Positions 54,834 through 63,955 of a DNA stretch of 64,000 bases are shown here, piece by piece. Under the pieces are notes generated by a model. It did not search any database. It saw only the letters and a program-made list of their open reading frames with translations, and was not told the origin of the DNA. The position numbers were made by a program, and so were the translations under genes. Each line of letters starts with the position of its first letter. Position 1 is the stretch's first letter. Origin of the DNA: Mesorhizobium tamadayense (GTDB lineage: Bacteria; Pseudomonadota; Alphaproteobacteria; Rhizobiales; Rhizobiaceae); NCBI RefSeq assembly GCF_003863365.1, contig NZ_RQXT01000013.1:82327-146326 (forward strand). Reading direction: 5' to 3'.

Positions 54834-54859
<26 letters not shown>
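53744..54859 (-). CDS. BMP-type ABC transporter permease, first subunit
   Basis: This is a 371-residue permease. GFRANVWNIGAEGQFTMGAIAAS near residue 84 and MNTNEILVTLMMTYIATLFLSYLVHGPWRD near residue 144 are the hallmarks of the NupP/YufP group, with about ten predicted helices. It starts at GTG 54859, inside the end of the ATPase gene (26-nt overlap); an ATG at 54808 (MRIAAPVL) is an alternative start. It is 3 nt upstream of the second permease gene. The genes ATPase, permease 1 and permease 2 form one translationally coupled run. Confidence 0.9.
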
Positions 54860-56369
<1,510 letters not shown>

Positions 56370-56464
56370 GGCGGGTCCTGCCGGGCTTGAAGCGAGGTTG
56401 GACGGGAACCAGGCAAGGAAACGCCGAGGACTGAGCTTCGGCGTCTCCCCGGTTCTTTGAAAGA

Positions 56465-57559
56465 TCAGCTCAGCTTGCCAATCATTCCCTTGACGAACCA
56501 GTTCATGCCGCGAATGTCGTCGTCGGCCAGCACCGATCCGCTCGCGACCTTGACGTTGCCGTCCTGGTCCTTCAGCTCGCCGGCATAGGGATGCACTTTG
56601 CCGCTGCCGATGTCGGCTTCGAGCTGCTTCAGCTTGGCCTTGGTGTCGGCCGGTATGCCATCATTGTAGGGCGCCATCTTCACAACGCCGGCAGCCAGCC
56701 CGTCCCAACGCACTTCCGGCTTCCAGGTGCCGGCGGCGACGGCCTTGGCGGCGCCGACATAGTCGCTGGTCCAGTCGAGCACGAAGGACGTCAGCTGCTT
56801 GCCGGCGGAGAACTTCGCCATGTCGCTGGCATAGCCGATCGACCAGGCGCCGCCTTCGCCTGCGACCTGCACGCCGGTCGCCGTGTCCGTCATCGAGCAG
56901 ATGACGTCGCAGCCTTGTGAAAGCAGCGTCTTGGCAGCTTCCTTCTCCTTGCCCGGATCGAACCAGGAATTGAGGAAGATGGCGTTGCAGGTGGCGTTCG
57001 GGTTGACGCTCTGCGCGCCGAGCAGCAGGGCGTTGGCCGGGCCGACGATGTCGGGGATCGGGAAGCCGCCGATGAAGCCGATCTTGCCCGATTTCGACAT
57101 ATGGCCGGCCGCCGCACCGGCGACGAAAGTGCCTTCGTAATATTTGGCTTCGAAGGTGCCGAGATTGGCGAGATGGACGATGCCCGAGCAATGCTCGAAA
57201 GCCACCTTGGGGAAGCGCGGCGCCACCTTCTGCATCGGCGTGCCATGCGAGAAGCTGGTGCCGAAGATCAGCTTGTTGCCGGCGCCGGCGAGCTCGCGGA
57301 AAATGCGCTCGGCATCCTGCGGCATGAAGATGTTGTCGATGACGGTGAGGGCGACCTTGTCGCCGAATTCCGATTTGATTGCCTCGACGCCGAGGCTGTG
57401 CTGCTTGGTCCAGCCGATCTCGGCGATCGGCGAGACGTAGACGACGCCGATCTTGAGCACTTCCTGCGCTCTGGCGATGGTGCTCAGCCCTCCGGCGCCG
57501 AGGGCGGCGCCAAGCGCACCGCCGTATTTCAAAAATCCGCGTCTTGTCAGGTCGTTCAT
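56465..57559 (-). CDS. BMP family ABC transporter substrate-binding protein, Tat-exported
   Basis: This is a 364-residue periplasmic protein of the basic membrane protein (PnrA/BmpA/Med) family, which binds purine nucleosides or related ligands. The N-terminus MNDLTRRGFLKYGGALG carries a twin-arginine signal, with cleavage near ARAQ. The mature fold has GVVYVSPIAEIGWTKQHSLG, LIFGTSFSHGTPMQKVA, GFIGGFPIPDIVGPANALLLG and FDPGKEKEAAKTLLSQGCDVICSMTDT, all typical. The ATG at 57559 overlaps the stop of the gntR gene (ATGA), so regulator and transporter are one operon. This links uptake directly to the divergent N-demethylase-like genes. Confidence 0.92.
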   Translation of the reverse strand: MNDLTRRGFLKYGGALGAALGAGGLSTIARAQEVLKIGVVYVSPIAEIGWTKQHSLGVEAIKSEFGDKVALTVIDNIFMPQDAERIFRELAGAGNKLIFGTSFSHGTPMQKVAPRFPKVAFEHCSGIVHLANLGTFEAKYYEGTFVAGAAAGHMSKSGKIGFIGGFPIPDIVGPANALLLGAQSVNPNATCNAIFLNSWFDPGKEKEAAKTLLSQGCDVICSMTDTATGVQVAGEGGAWSIGYASDMAKFSAGKQLTSFVLDWTSDYVGAAKAVAAGTWKPEVRWDGLAAGVVKMAPYNDGIPADTKAKLKQLEADIGSGKVHPYAGELKDQDGNVKVASGSVLADDDIRGMNWFVKGMIGKLS

Positions 57560-58491
57560 GTGGGTAACCCTCTGTTGGTTTTTTTGCTTGCTGCCCGGCT
57601 TGTCGGTACCGGATCTTTCTTGGGGAGATGGACGTGCAGGTGCGCCGTGGCGCCGTCGCTGTTCCCGGAAGTCTTTGCTGGCCCGGAAGTCTTTGCTGGC
57701 CCGGAAGTCTTTGCTGGTTTGCGCGGGGCGACCGACGCCGTCGCGCCGTCCGCCTTGGCTTCGAGATAAGGCGCCAGTGCCTCGGCCGGCGTCATCTCGG
57801 GAAACACTTCGCGATCCATGATGTAGCCGCGCACCACCGAACGGTGATGCGTGTCGATCAGGTCCATCGCCTGTTTGAGCCGCCCCTTTTCCAGGAGATC
57901 GACGACGCGCGAATGATCGTCGAGCAGGTTGCAATAGTCAAAATCGGCGGTGATGAGCGAGCGCAGCAGCGTCGTGCGGCGCACGAGCTGCGCATGGATT
58001 TCCTGCATCACCTTGTTGCGGCTCAAGCGCACGAACACCGTGTGGAATTCCTGGCCGAGCACGTCGGCCAGCGCGTCGTTGCCCGCGGCGACGGCGTGGC
58101 GCTGGCGCTCGACATGCTGGCGCAGCTCAGCCCATCCGGCCGGACCGAGGCGGTCGCTGAGCTGGGCGGCGACGCCCTGCTCGACCAGCGTCAGCGCGTC
58201 ATAGATCTCCATCGCCTCCTGCATGCTCGGCTTGGCGACGAAGGCGCCGCGATTGCGCTCGATCTGCGCCAGCCCGTCATCGGCGAGCCGTATCAGCGCC
58301 TGGCGCACGACGATGCGGCTGACGTCGAATATTTCTGCAAGCTCGCGCTCGCCGAGCTTGCAGCCAGGCACCAAGCGGTGATCGATGATGGCGCGCGTAA
58401 GGATATCCGCTATTGTCTGGGAACGGCTGCTCAAGGCGCGGCTCTCCGCCATTTCGAAGGCATGGTCAGCAGGCTTCCTTGGTGAGAACAC
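57556..58491 (-). CDS. GntR family regulator, FadR/FCD subfamily, with repeat-bearing C-terminal tail
   Basis: This is a 311-residue regulator. A GntR helix-turn-helix (about residues 24-86, LGERELAEIFDVSRIVVRQAL) is followed by an FCD domain up to about residue 235, including GQEFHTVFVRLSRNK with conserved His. The last 75 residues are a low-complexity tail with three perfect PAKTSG repeats and a His-rich patch HLHVHLP. A second start, ATG 58452 (MAESRALSSR), is possible. The stop overlaps the BMP gene start. It is divergent from the Rieske-less oxygenase gene, with an AT-rich promoter region in between containing a 5-bp inverted repeat, and most likely controls both directions. Confidence 0.87.
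   Translation of the reverse strand: MFSPRKPADHAFEMAESRALSSRSQTIADILTRAIIDHRLVPGCKLGERELAEIFDVSRIVVRQALIRLADDGLAQIERNRGAFVAKPSMQEAMEIYDALTLVEQGVAAQLSDRLGPAGWAELRQHVERQRHAVAAGNDALADVLGQEFHTVFVRLSRNKVMQEIHAQLVRRTTLLRSLITADFDYCNLLDDHSRVVDLLEKGRLKQAMDLIDTHHRSVVRGYIMDREVFPEMTPAEALAPYLEAKADGATASVAPRKPAKTSGPAKTSGPAKTSGNSDGATAHLHVHLPKKDPVPTSRAASKKTNRGLPT
57664..57717. repeat. Three tandem 18-bp repeats inside gntR
   Basis: The unit CCCGGAAGTCTTTGCTGG occurs three times without change and encodes PAKTSG on the minus strand. It lies in the disordered tail of the regulator, so unit gain or loss would leave the frame intact. Confidence 0.9.
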
Positions 58492-58575
58492 GCCTCGTCG
58501 GAAATTTCATATATCGGAAGTCAATCGCTGAAATCTGTCAACACAAAAAAGGATTTTGGCTGACAAAAAATCATT

Positions 58576-58590
58576 GATTGATATCCAATC
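58576..58590. promoter_or_regulatory. Candidate GntR operator in divergent AT-rich promoter
   Basis: GATTG-ATATC-CAATC is a 5-bp perfect inverted repeat with a palindromic centre, in a notably AT-rich 170-nt region between gntR and the oxygenase gene. The arms AACACAA and TTGTGTT also flank it at greater distance. Assignment to the GntR protein is by position. Confidence 0.45.
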
Positions 58591-58661
58591 TTGTGTTTTC
58601 GTATCTCGAAGCGCCGGGCTAGGTTCATGGTGAAGGGCTAGCCGAGTTGGGAGGGAGGCCG

Positions 58662-59519
58662 ATGGCTGCCCGTTGCGTCGACCGCGAGCTGCTGAACGAT
58701 TGGCACATTGTCGCGGACCGGGAATCGCTCACTCGGGATACACCGTTTCCGACACGTCTGCTTGGGGTCGATCTCGTCATCAGCAAGCGTTCGAGCCGGG
58801 TCGAAGTCGTTCGCGCCGATACCGGCGCCGCGCTGAAGACCGCCGAGCGCTATGGCTTCATCTGGGCCTGTCTCGACAAGCCCTGGCGCGACATCGTCTA
58901 TATTCCCGAGGCCAATGAAGCGGACCGCCATCTGGTCAGCGGCGGGTCGATCGCAGTCAAGGTCTCGGGATTACGCGCCGTCGAGAATTTCCTCGACATG
59001 GGCCATTTCCCGTTCGTCCACACCGGCTGGCTGGGCGAAGAGCCGCACACCGAGGTCGCGCCCTACAATGTCGAGATCACTGCCCAGGACGAGGTGCTGG
59101 CGACGGAGTGCAAGTTCTACCAGCCGGTAGCGTCGCCGACCGCCAGGGAAGGCTCTGTCGTCGACTATATCTACAAGGTGATCCGGCCCTACACGGTGGC
59201 GCTCTACAAGAGCAATCCGGTCCAGAAGCATAGGCTCGACGTGATCACGCTCTTCGTCCAGCCGGTCGATGAAGAGAACTGCATCGCCCATCCCTTTCTT
59301 TGCTATCTCAAGGACGGCATCGAAGCGGCGACGGTGCGCAGCTTCATGCAGTTGATCTTCGCCCAGGACAAGCCGATCCTGGAGAACCAGGTCCCGAAGC
59401 GCCTGCCGCTCGACCCGCGCGCCGAGACACCGATCCGTGCCGACGCCGTCTCGGTCTCCTACCGGCGCTGGCTGCGCGATCGGGCCGTCACCTACGGCGC
59501 CATTCCGGCACAAAACTGA
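58662..59519 (+). CDS. Rieske-less non-haem iron oxygenase catalytic subunit (NdmC-like) 1
   Basis: This 285-residue protein is the catalytic half of a Rieske oxygenase. The Rieske part is reduced to a shell (WHIVADRESL...TRLLGVDLV...ERYGFIWACL); the two cluster loops C-x-H and C-x-x-H are absent. The catalytic domain keeps ENFLDMGHFPFVH with bridging Asp 112 and iron ligands His 115 and His 120, and an acidic ligand candidate in FAQDKPILENQ near residue 236. Electrons must therefore come from another chain, as in NdmC of Pseudomonas, which uses the Rieske domain of NdmD. GGGAGGG stands 6 nt before the ATG. It is followed 33 nt later by a paralogue, then an NdmD-like and an NdmE-like gene. 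Confidence 0.82.
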   Translation: MAARCVDRELLNDWHIVADRESLTRDTPFPTRLLGVDLVISKRSSRVEVVRADTGAALKTAERYGFIWACLDKPWRDIVYIPEANEADRHLVSGGSIAVKVSGLRAVENFLDMGHFPFVHTGWLGEEPHTEVAPYNVEITAQDEVLATECKFYQPVASPTAREGSVVDYIYKVIRPYTVALYKSNPVQKHRLDVITLFVQPVDEENCIAHPFLCYLKDGIEAATVRSFMQLIFAQDKPILENQVPKRLPLDPRAETPIRADAVSVSYRRWLRDRAVTYGAIPAQN

Positions 59520-59552
59520 TTGACGATTAGACGCTATTCAAAAGGTAGTTCC

Positions 59553-60443
59553 ATGGCAAAATGCTCGGATACGGTGATCCTCAATCTCTGGCATCCCGTG
59601 GGTGCGATCGCCGAAGCCGCGCCCGGCGCAGTCCAGGAAACGGTCCTGCTCGAGGAGCGTCTCAGCTTCCAGGTCGGCGTCGATGGTGAGCCCGTCGTCT
59701 GGCGCTCGCGGCCGGATGCGCGTGGGGCCGACCAGGTTCCGGCTGCCGACAGGCTGCCGGCGAGGGGCGCCTACGGCTATGTCTGGACCTCGCTGGGGTC
59801 GCCGCCGGCCGACCTCTTCCCGATCCCCGAATATGCCGAGCCCGACCGGCGCCGGCTCAACGCGGCAACCTTCGGCGTCAACGTCTCGGCACCGCGCGCC
59901 ATCGAGAACTTTCTCGATATGGGCCACTTCCCTTACGTGCATACCGACATCCTCGGCGCCGAACCGCATACCGAGGTCAAGGAATACGATGTCGAGATTT
60001 CCGTCGATCGCGATGAGATTCTCGCCACGCGCTGCCGCTTCTTCCAGCCGATGGCGTCCACCGCCTCGGATGGCGGCGCCGATGTCGACTATGTCTACCG
60101 CGTGCCGCACCCCTATTGCTCGGTGCTTTATAAATCGAGCCCGGTCGACGAGAGCCGGCGCGACGTGATCGCAATCTTCCTGCAGCCTCTCGATCAGGAA
60201 CATGTGCGCGCCCACCTGCTGCTTTGCGTGCTCGACGAGAACAGCGAAGACAAGGTGATCAAGCGCTTCCAGCAGACGATCTTCGGCCAGGACAAGCCGA
60301 TCCTGGAAAACCAGTTCCCGAAGCGCCTGCCGCTCGATCCGCGCGCCGAGACCCCGATCCGGGCCGACAAGTCGGCCATCGCCTACCGGCGCTGGCTCAG
60401 CCAGAAAGGCGTGACCTACGGGGTCATTCCGGCTGCAGCCTGA
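59553..60443 (+). CDS. Rieske-less non-haem iron oxygenase catalytic subunit (NdmC-like) 2
   Basis: This is a 296-residue paralogue of the preceding gene product. The N-terminal part (LNLWHPVGAI...EERLSFQVGVDG...GAYGYVWTSL) keeps the outline of a Rieske domain but contains no Cys-x-His or Cys-x-x-His pair. The catalytic part has ENFLDMGHFPYVH with Asp 122, His 125 and His 130, then IFGQDKPILENQFPKRLPLDPRAE, almost identical to the first paralogue. The ATG at 59553 has AAAGG about 9 nt upstream; a TTG 11 codons earlier is less likely. The pair may be two enzymes of different specificity or the two chains of a mixed trimer. Confidence 0.82.
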   Translation: MAKCSDTVILNLWHPVGAIAEAAPGAVQETVLLEERLSFQVGVDGEPVVWRSRPDARGADQVPAADRLPARGAYGYVWTSLGSPPADLFPIPEYAEPDRRRLNAATFGVNVSAPRAIENFLDMGHFPYVHTDILGAEPHTEVKEYDVEISVDRDEILATRCRFFQPMASTASDGGADVDYVYRVPHPYCSVLYKSSPVDESRRDVIAIFLQPLDQEHVRAHLLLCVLDENSEDKVIKRFQQTIFGQDKPILENQFPKRLPLDPRAETPIRADKSAIAYRRWLSQKGVTYGVIPAAA

Positions 60444-60468
60444 CCAGGACATTTTTGGAGACTTTTTG

Positions 60469-62235
60469 ATGTTGGAAGAAGCCCGAAGCCGGTGGCATCC
60501 GATTGCCGCTGCCCATGATCTGCCGTTCCGCCACGTGTTCCATGGCCAGCTGCTTGGCCGCGAGTTCGCCGTCTGGCGGGCCGATGACGGCTACGTCAAC
60601 ATCTGGGAGAACCGTTGCCTGCATCGCGGCGTGAGGTTGTCGATCGGCATCAATGACGGCCGCGAGCTGAAGTGCCAGTATCACGGCTGGCGCTATTCGA
60701 ACCGCACCGCCGGCTGCACCTATATCCCCGCCCATCCGGCCGACGCGCCGGCCCGCACCATCACCAACCGCACCTTTCCGGCGGTCGAGCGCTACGGACT
60801 GGTCTGGTCGTCCGAAGAGCCGTTGGGCGAGGTGCCGGATGTCGCCGGCCTAGCCGAGGGCAAGCTGCTCGCGCTGCGCGGAATAGCCGTCAACGCGCCG
60901 GCTGACCAGGTCGTCGAGAGGCTGAAGGCCTATCGCTTCCAGCCCAATGGGGCGATCGACGGCGACGCCGCCGAAACACTGATCGAGGCTGCCCAGGATT
61001 TTGCCGTGGCGCTCCGCTCCCGCGACGGCGCTGCCGAGACGCTTGGCGTCTTCTTCGTCCAGCCGGCCGATTCCAATCGTTCGGTCATCCGCGGCGTGCT
61101 CGATCGGGACGCCGAAGGGTCGGCGCACATCGCCGTCCTGCGCCACCACAATGAACGGCTTTCCAGGCTCCGCGACGAGGCCGAGCGCGATATGGCGAAT
61201 GCGCCGGCGCCGGCGCCGATCGAGCCGGTCTACGAACGGGTCTCGGCCGAGCTTGCCGAAATGCCGGAGCTGACCGCGCATGGCCGCAAGGCGGCGCTGC
61301 GCGTCACCGTGGCCAGGAAGTGGCAGACCGCCGACGGCATTGCCGGTTTCGAGCTGCGTCCTATCAAAGGCATCCTGCCCACCTTCCAGCCCGGCGCGCA
61401 TATCGACGTCCACATGCCCAATGGCGAGATCCGGCAGTATTCGATCACCAACGGCCCTGGCGAGACCGACAGTTTTGTCATCGGCGTCAAGCTGGAGCGG
61501 GATTCGAAGGGCGGCTCGAAATGCATGCATGAGACGGTGCGCGAGGGCGACGTGCTGGCGATCTCCGAGCCACGCAACAACTTCCCGCTGCGCCGCGATG
61601 CCATCAAGACGATCTTCGTCGCCGGCGGCATCGGCATCACGCCGTTGCTCGCCATGGCGCAGGCGCTGAATAACCAGGAGCTGACGCATGAGCTGCATTA
61701 TTTCGCGCAAGGCGAGGAGCACCTCGCTTTCGCCGATCGGCTGAGAGCGCTCGGCGATGCGCTGAAGCCGCATCTCGGATTCTCGCCGGACGAGACCGGC
61801 GCCGAGCTTCGCCGCGTGCTGACCGGCTACCGCAACGGCATGCATCTCTATATCTGCGGCCCCGGCCCGATGCTGGAGGCGGCGCGTAAGATAGCGGCGG
61901 AGCAGGGCTGGCCGGACAGCGCCGTGCATTTCGAGTATTTCAAGAACACCAACAAGATCGACGACAGCTCGAGCTTCGAGGTGGCGCTGGCGCGCTCCTG
62001 CGTCACACTTCAGGTGCCGGCCGGCAAGACGATCCTGCAGGTCATGCGCGAGAGCGGCATCGACGTGCCGTCGTCCTGCGAGCAAGGCGCCTGCGGAACC
62101 TGCATGGCAACGGTAATCGAGGGTGAGCCCGACCATCAGGACGTGTATCTCAACGACGCCGAGCGCAAGGCCGGAACAAAGATCATGACCTGCGTCTCGC
62201 GCGCCAAATCGGCACGCCTCGTGCTGGACATCTAG
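60469..62235 (+). CDS. NdmD-like reductase: Rieske + FAD/NAD reductase + plant-type ferredoxin
   Basis: This is a 588-residue electron-transfer protein. Its N-terminal Rieske domain has Cys 50, His 52, Cys 69 and His 72 (ENRCLHRGVRLSIG, LKCQYHGWRY). About residues 100-240 look like a shrunken oxygenase catalytic domain without iron ligands. Then come the flavin motif RQYSITNGP near residue 324, the NAD motif AGGIGITPLLAMA near residue 385, CGPGPMLEAARKI, and a C-terminal plant-type [2Fe-2S] domain with CEQGACGTC and a last Cys in IMTCVSRAK. The extra Rieske domain in a reductase is the known hallmark of NdmD. It would hand electrons from NADH to the two Rieske-less subunits. GGAG stands 8 nt before the ATG at 60469. 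Confidence 0.88.
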   Translation: MLEEARSRWHPIAAAHDLPFRHVFHGQLLGREFAVWRADDGYVNIWENRCLHRGVRLSIGINDGRELKCQYHGWRYSNRTAGCTYIPAHPADAPARTITNRTFPAVERYGLVWSSEEPLGEVPDVAGLAEGKLLALRGIAVNAPADQVVERLKAYRFQPNGAIDGDAAETLIEAAQDFAVALRSRDGAAETLGVFFVQPADSNRSVIRGVLDRDAEGSAHIAVLRHHNERLSRLRDEAERDMANAPAPAPIEPVYERVSAELAEMPELTAHGRKAALRVTVARKWQTADGIAGFELRPIKGILPTFQPGAHIDVHMPNGEIRQYSITNGPGETDSFVIGVKLERDSKGGSKCMHETVREGDVLAISEPRNNFPLRRDAIKTIFVAGGIGITPLLAMAQALNNQELTHELHYFAQGEEHLAFADRLRALGDALKPHLGFSPDETGAELRRVLTGYRNGMHLYICGPGPMLEAARKIAAEQGWPDSAVHFEYFKNTNKIDDSSSFEVALARSCVTLQVPAGKTILQVMRESGIDVPSSCEQGACGTCMATVIEGEPDHQDVYLNDAERKAGTKIMTCVSRAKSARLVLDI

Positions 62236-62244
62236 GAGCCGCCG

Positions 62245-62895
62245 ATGATTACGCTTTACGATTACGAGCTGTCGGGCAATTGCTACAAATTGCGGCTCTT
62301 GATGAGCTTCCTCGGCATCGACCACAAGACCGTGCCGATCGATTTCTATCCCGGCCGGGAGCACAAGTCGGAATGGTTCCTGAAGCTCAATCCGCTCGGT
62401 CAGCTGCCGGTCATCGAGGATGACGGATTGATCCTGCGCGACGCCCAGGCGATCCTGGTCTATCTCGCCTCGAAATACGATCCGTCCGGCAAATGGTACC
62501 CGAGGGACAACCCGGCGCTTCTCGGCGAGATCAGCCAGTGGCTGGCCTTTGCCGACGGCATCACCGCGACGGCATCGGCCGCGCGCCTGCACGACGCGCT
62601 GTTCTACGATTTCGACATCGATGCCGCGCGCGCCGGCGCGCACCGGCTGTTCCGCATCCTCGACGAGCATCTGTGGTTCGGCGAGCAGCAGGGCCGCGAC
62701 TGGATATGCTCGGCCGCGCATCCAACGATCGCCGACATCGCCTGCTTCCCTTACATCATGCTGTCGGAAGAGGGCGGCATTCCGCGCCAGGATTACCCGG
62801 CGATCCGCCGCTGGTGCGACCGCGTCAAGCGCATCAAGGGCTTCATCGTCATGTCGGGCGTCTTCCCGGCCGGGCCGGCCAGGGCCGCAGCATAG
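62245..62895 (+). CDS. Glutathione S-transferase-like protein (NdmE-like)
   Basis: This is a 216-residue protein of the GST fold. The thioredoxin-like N-terminal domain has LSGNCYKLRLLMSFLGIDH, NPLGQLPVIEDDGLILRDAQAIL near residue 50, and the helical C-terminal domain has HPTIADIACFPYIML. It starts 9 nt after the reductase gene with AGGAG upstream, so it belongs to the operon. In the Pseudomonas caffeine cluster the GST-like NdmE has a structural role, holding NdmC and NdmD together. The same role is inferred here from context. A genuine GST activity cannot be excluded. Confidence 0.83.
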   Translation: MITLYDYELSGNCYKLRLLMSFLGIDHKTVPIDFYPGREHKSEWFLKLNPLGQLPVIEDDGLILRDAQAILVYLASKYDPSGKWYPRDNPALLGEISQWLAFADGITATASAARLHDALFYDFDIDAARAGAHRLFRILDEHLWFGEQQGRDWICSAAHPTIADIACFPYIMLSEEGGIPRQDYPAIRRWCDRVKRIKGFIVMSGVFPAGPARAAA

Positions 62896-62949
62896 TGTAT
62901 CCGCCAGGCTGGTGACGCTTCCGGTATCGAGGCGGACGCGCCGGTTGTC

Positions 62950-62964
62950 GCCAACGACGTTGGC
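62950..62964. terminator. Weak hairpin between converging GST-like and alkB genes
   Basis: GCCAAC-GAC-GTTGGC is a 6-bp stem with a 3-nt loop in the 122-nt gap, and may extend with a bulge into GTTG/CAAC flanks. There is no T-run, so it is only a candidate bidirectional terminator. Confidence 0.3.
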
Positions 62965-63017
62965 AACACGGTGTGGCAGGTGACGTCGTTGGCGTCGGGA
63001 GCGTAAGCCGACGACCG

Positions 63018-63623
63018 TCAGAGCTTGGGCCGCAACGTCCGAAATGTGACGGAGTAGCGGTGTTCCGCGAGCGGCGGAATGCTATGCTCCCATTCGTTGC
63101 GCGCCGGACCGGCCATGAGATAGGCGGATCTCGGCTCGACCTCGATCGTCTCCCGGTCCCATGTCGCTCCGTTCCTGCGGCGTAGCCGGAAGCTGCAGGA
63201 CGCCAGCAGGGAGACGCCTGCGACGAGCTCGAAATGGGGCTTGTCGCGATGCCAGCCGATGCCGGCGCCGGGCCGATATTCGTTGATCAGCAACTGCGAG
63301 AACTCGGACGCGGGCCGGCCGGCGAAGTCGGAGACCTTGTCGCGAAGCGGCAGCAGGAAGTCGGGTATTGTCGGTGCTCCAACGACCTCGCGGCGAGCGT
63401 AGTCGTAACGCAGCCCGAAGCCGATAACCTGCCTGTTGGCAAGATGGCCATGAAAGTCGAAGGGCCTGAACGGCAGGCCTTCGATGCGGCGGACCAACTC
63501 GACCTCTTCGTCGCGCGTGATCAGCTCCGGCCGGTAGTGGAATCCTTCCGGCAAGCTATTGGAGGCGCCGAAAAGATCGCCCTGGCGGACCTGAGCCGCA
63601 GCCCTCGATTTCGTTGACGGCAT
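63018..63623 (-). CDS. alkB: AlkB family alpha-ketoglutarate-dependent nucleic acid dealkylase
   Basis: This is a 201-residue 2-oxoglutarate/Fe(II) dioxygenase. Iron ligands are His and Asp of GIGWHRDKPHFE near residue 124 and His of WEHSIPPL near residue 180. The 2-oxoglutarate-binding Arg is in RYSVTFRTLR at the C-terminus. LINEYRPGAGIGWH is the family core. The type is that of the short bacterial AlkB-like (ALKBH-related) proteins in rhizobia. It removes methyl groups from damaged bases in DNA or RNA. It converges on the NdmE-like gene and is divergent from the KTSC protein gene. Whether it has anything to do with the neighbouring demethylase is unknown. Confidence 0.92.
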   Translation of the reverse strand: MPSTKSRAAAQVRQGDLFGASNSLPEGFHYRPELITRDEEVELVRRIEGLPFRPFDFHGHLANRQVIGFGLRYDYARREVVGAPTIPDFLLPLRDKVSDFAGRPASEFSQLLINEYRPGAGIGWHRDKPHFELVAGVSLLASCSFRLRRRNGATWDRETIEVEPRSAYLMAGPARNEWEHSIPPLAEHRYSVTFRTLRPKL

Positions 63624-63718
63624 AAGCTCTCAGATAGGCAATTCGCCTGGTCCCGCAAGGCACTGCTCTGCCAACACCCAGTGCGGCGGAACCTCGCGAC
63701 AGCCCTAGGAATTACGGC

Positions 63719-63955
63719 ATGGCAAACAGGACGTCCGTCATGCCTTCCACCGCTCTCCGGAGCGCACATTACGATCCGGCGACGAAGATCCTTTCGGTAT
63801 GGTTCGTGCCGAGCGGCGACCGCTATGACTATGAGGAGGTTGAGCCCGAGACCTACGCCGCGTTCACGGCCGCTCCTTCCAAGGGGCGGTTCTTCAACGA
63901 GTTCATACGCGACCGATACAGCTCCCGTCTGGTGGAGCACGGACCACGGCATTGA
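63719..63955 (+). CDS. KTSC domain-containing small protein
   Basis: This is a 78-residue protein. STALRSAHYDPATKILSVWF, then GDRYDYEEVEPETYAAF, then SKGRFFNEFIRDRYSS match the KTSC domain, first noticed at the C-terminus of some lysyl-tRNA synthetases and proposed to bind nucleic acid or proteins. A second start, ATG 63737 (MPSTALRS), is possible. It stands divergent from alkB with about 95 nt between them, a frequent neighbourhood for small nucleic-acid-related proteins. The function is unknown. Confidence 0.82.
   Translation: MANRTSVMPSTALRSAHYDPATKILSVWFVPSGDRYDYEEVEPETYAAFTAAPSKGRFFNEFIRDRYSSRLVEHGPRH

Noticed and set aside
58662..60443. Idea that the Rieske domain is missing because of a frameshift or wrong start
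   Set aside because: Both paralogues keep the flanking strands of the Rieske domain in frame and lack only the cluster loops, and no C-x-H/C-x-x-H pair appears in other frames nearby. Loss is real in both.
60850..62721. Minus-strand frame of 623 codons opposite the reductase and GST genes
   Set aside because: It is a shadow of two genes with complete motifs and spans their boundary, which a real gene would not do.
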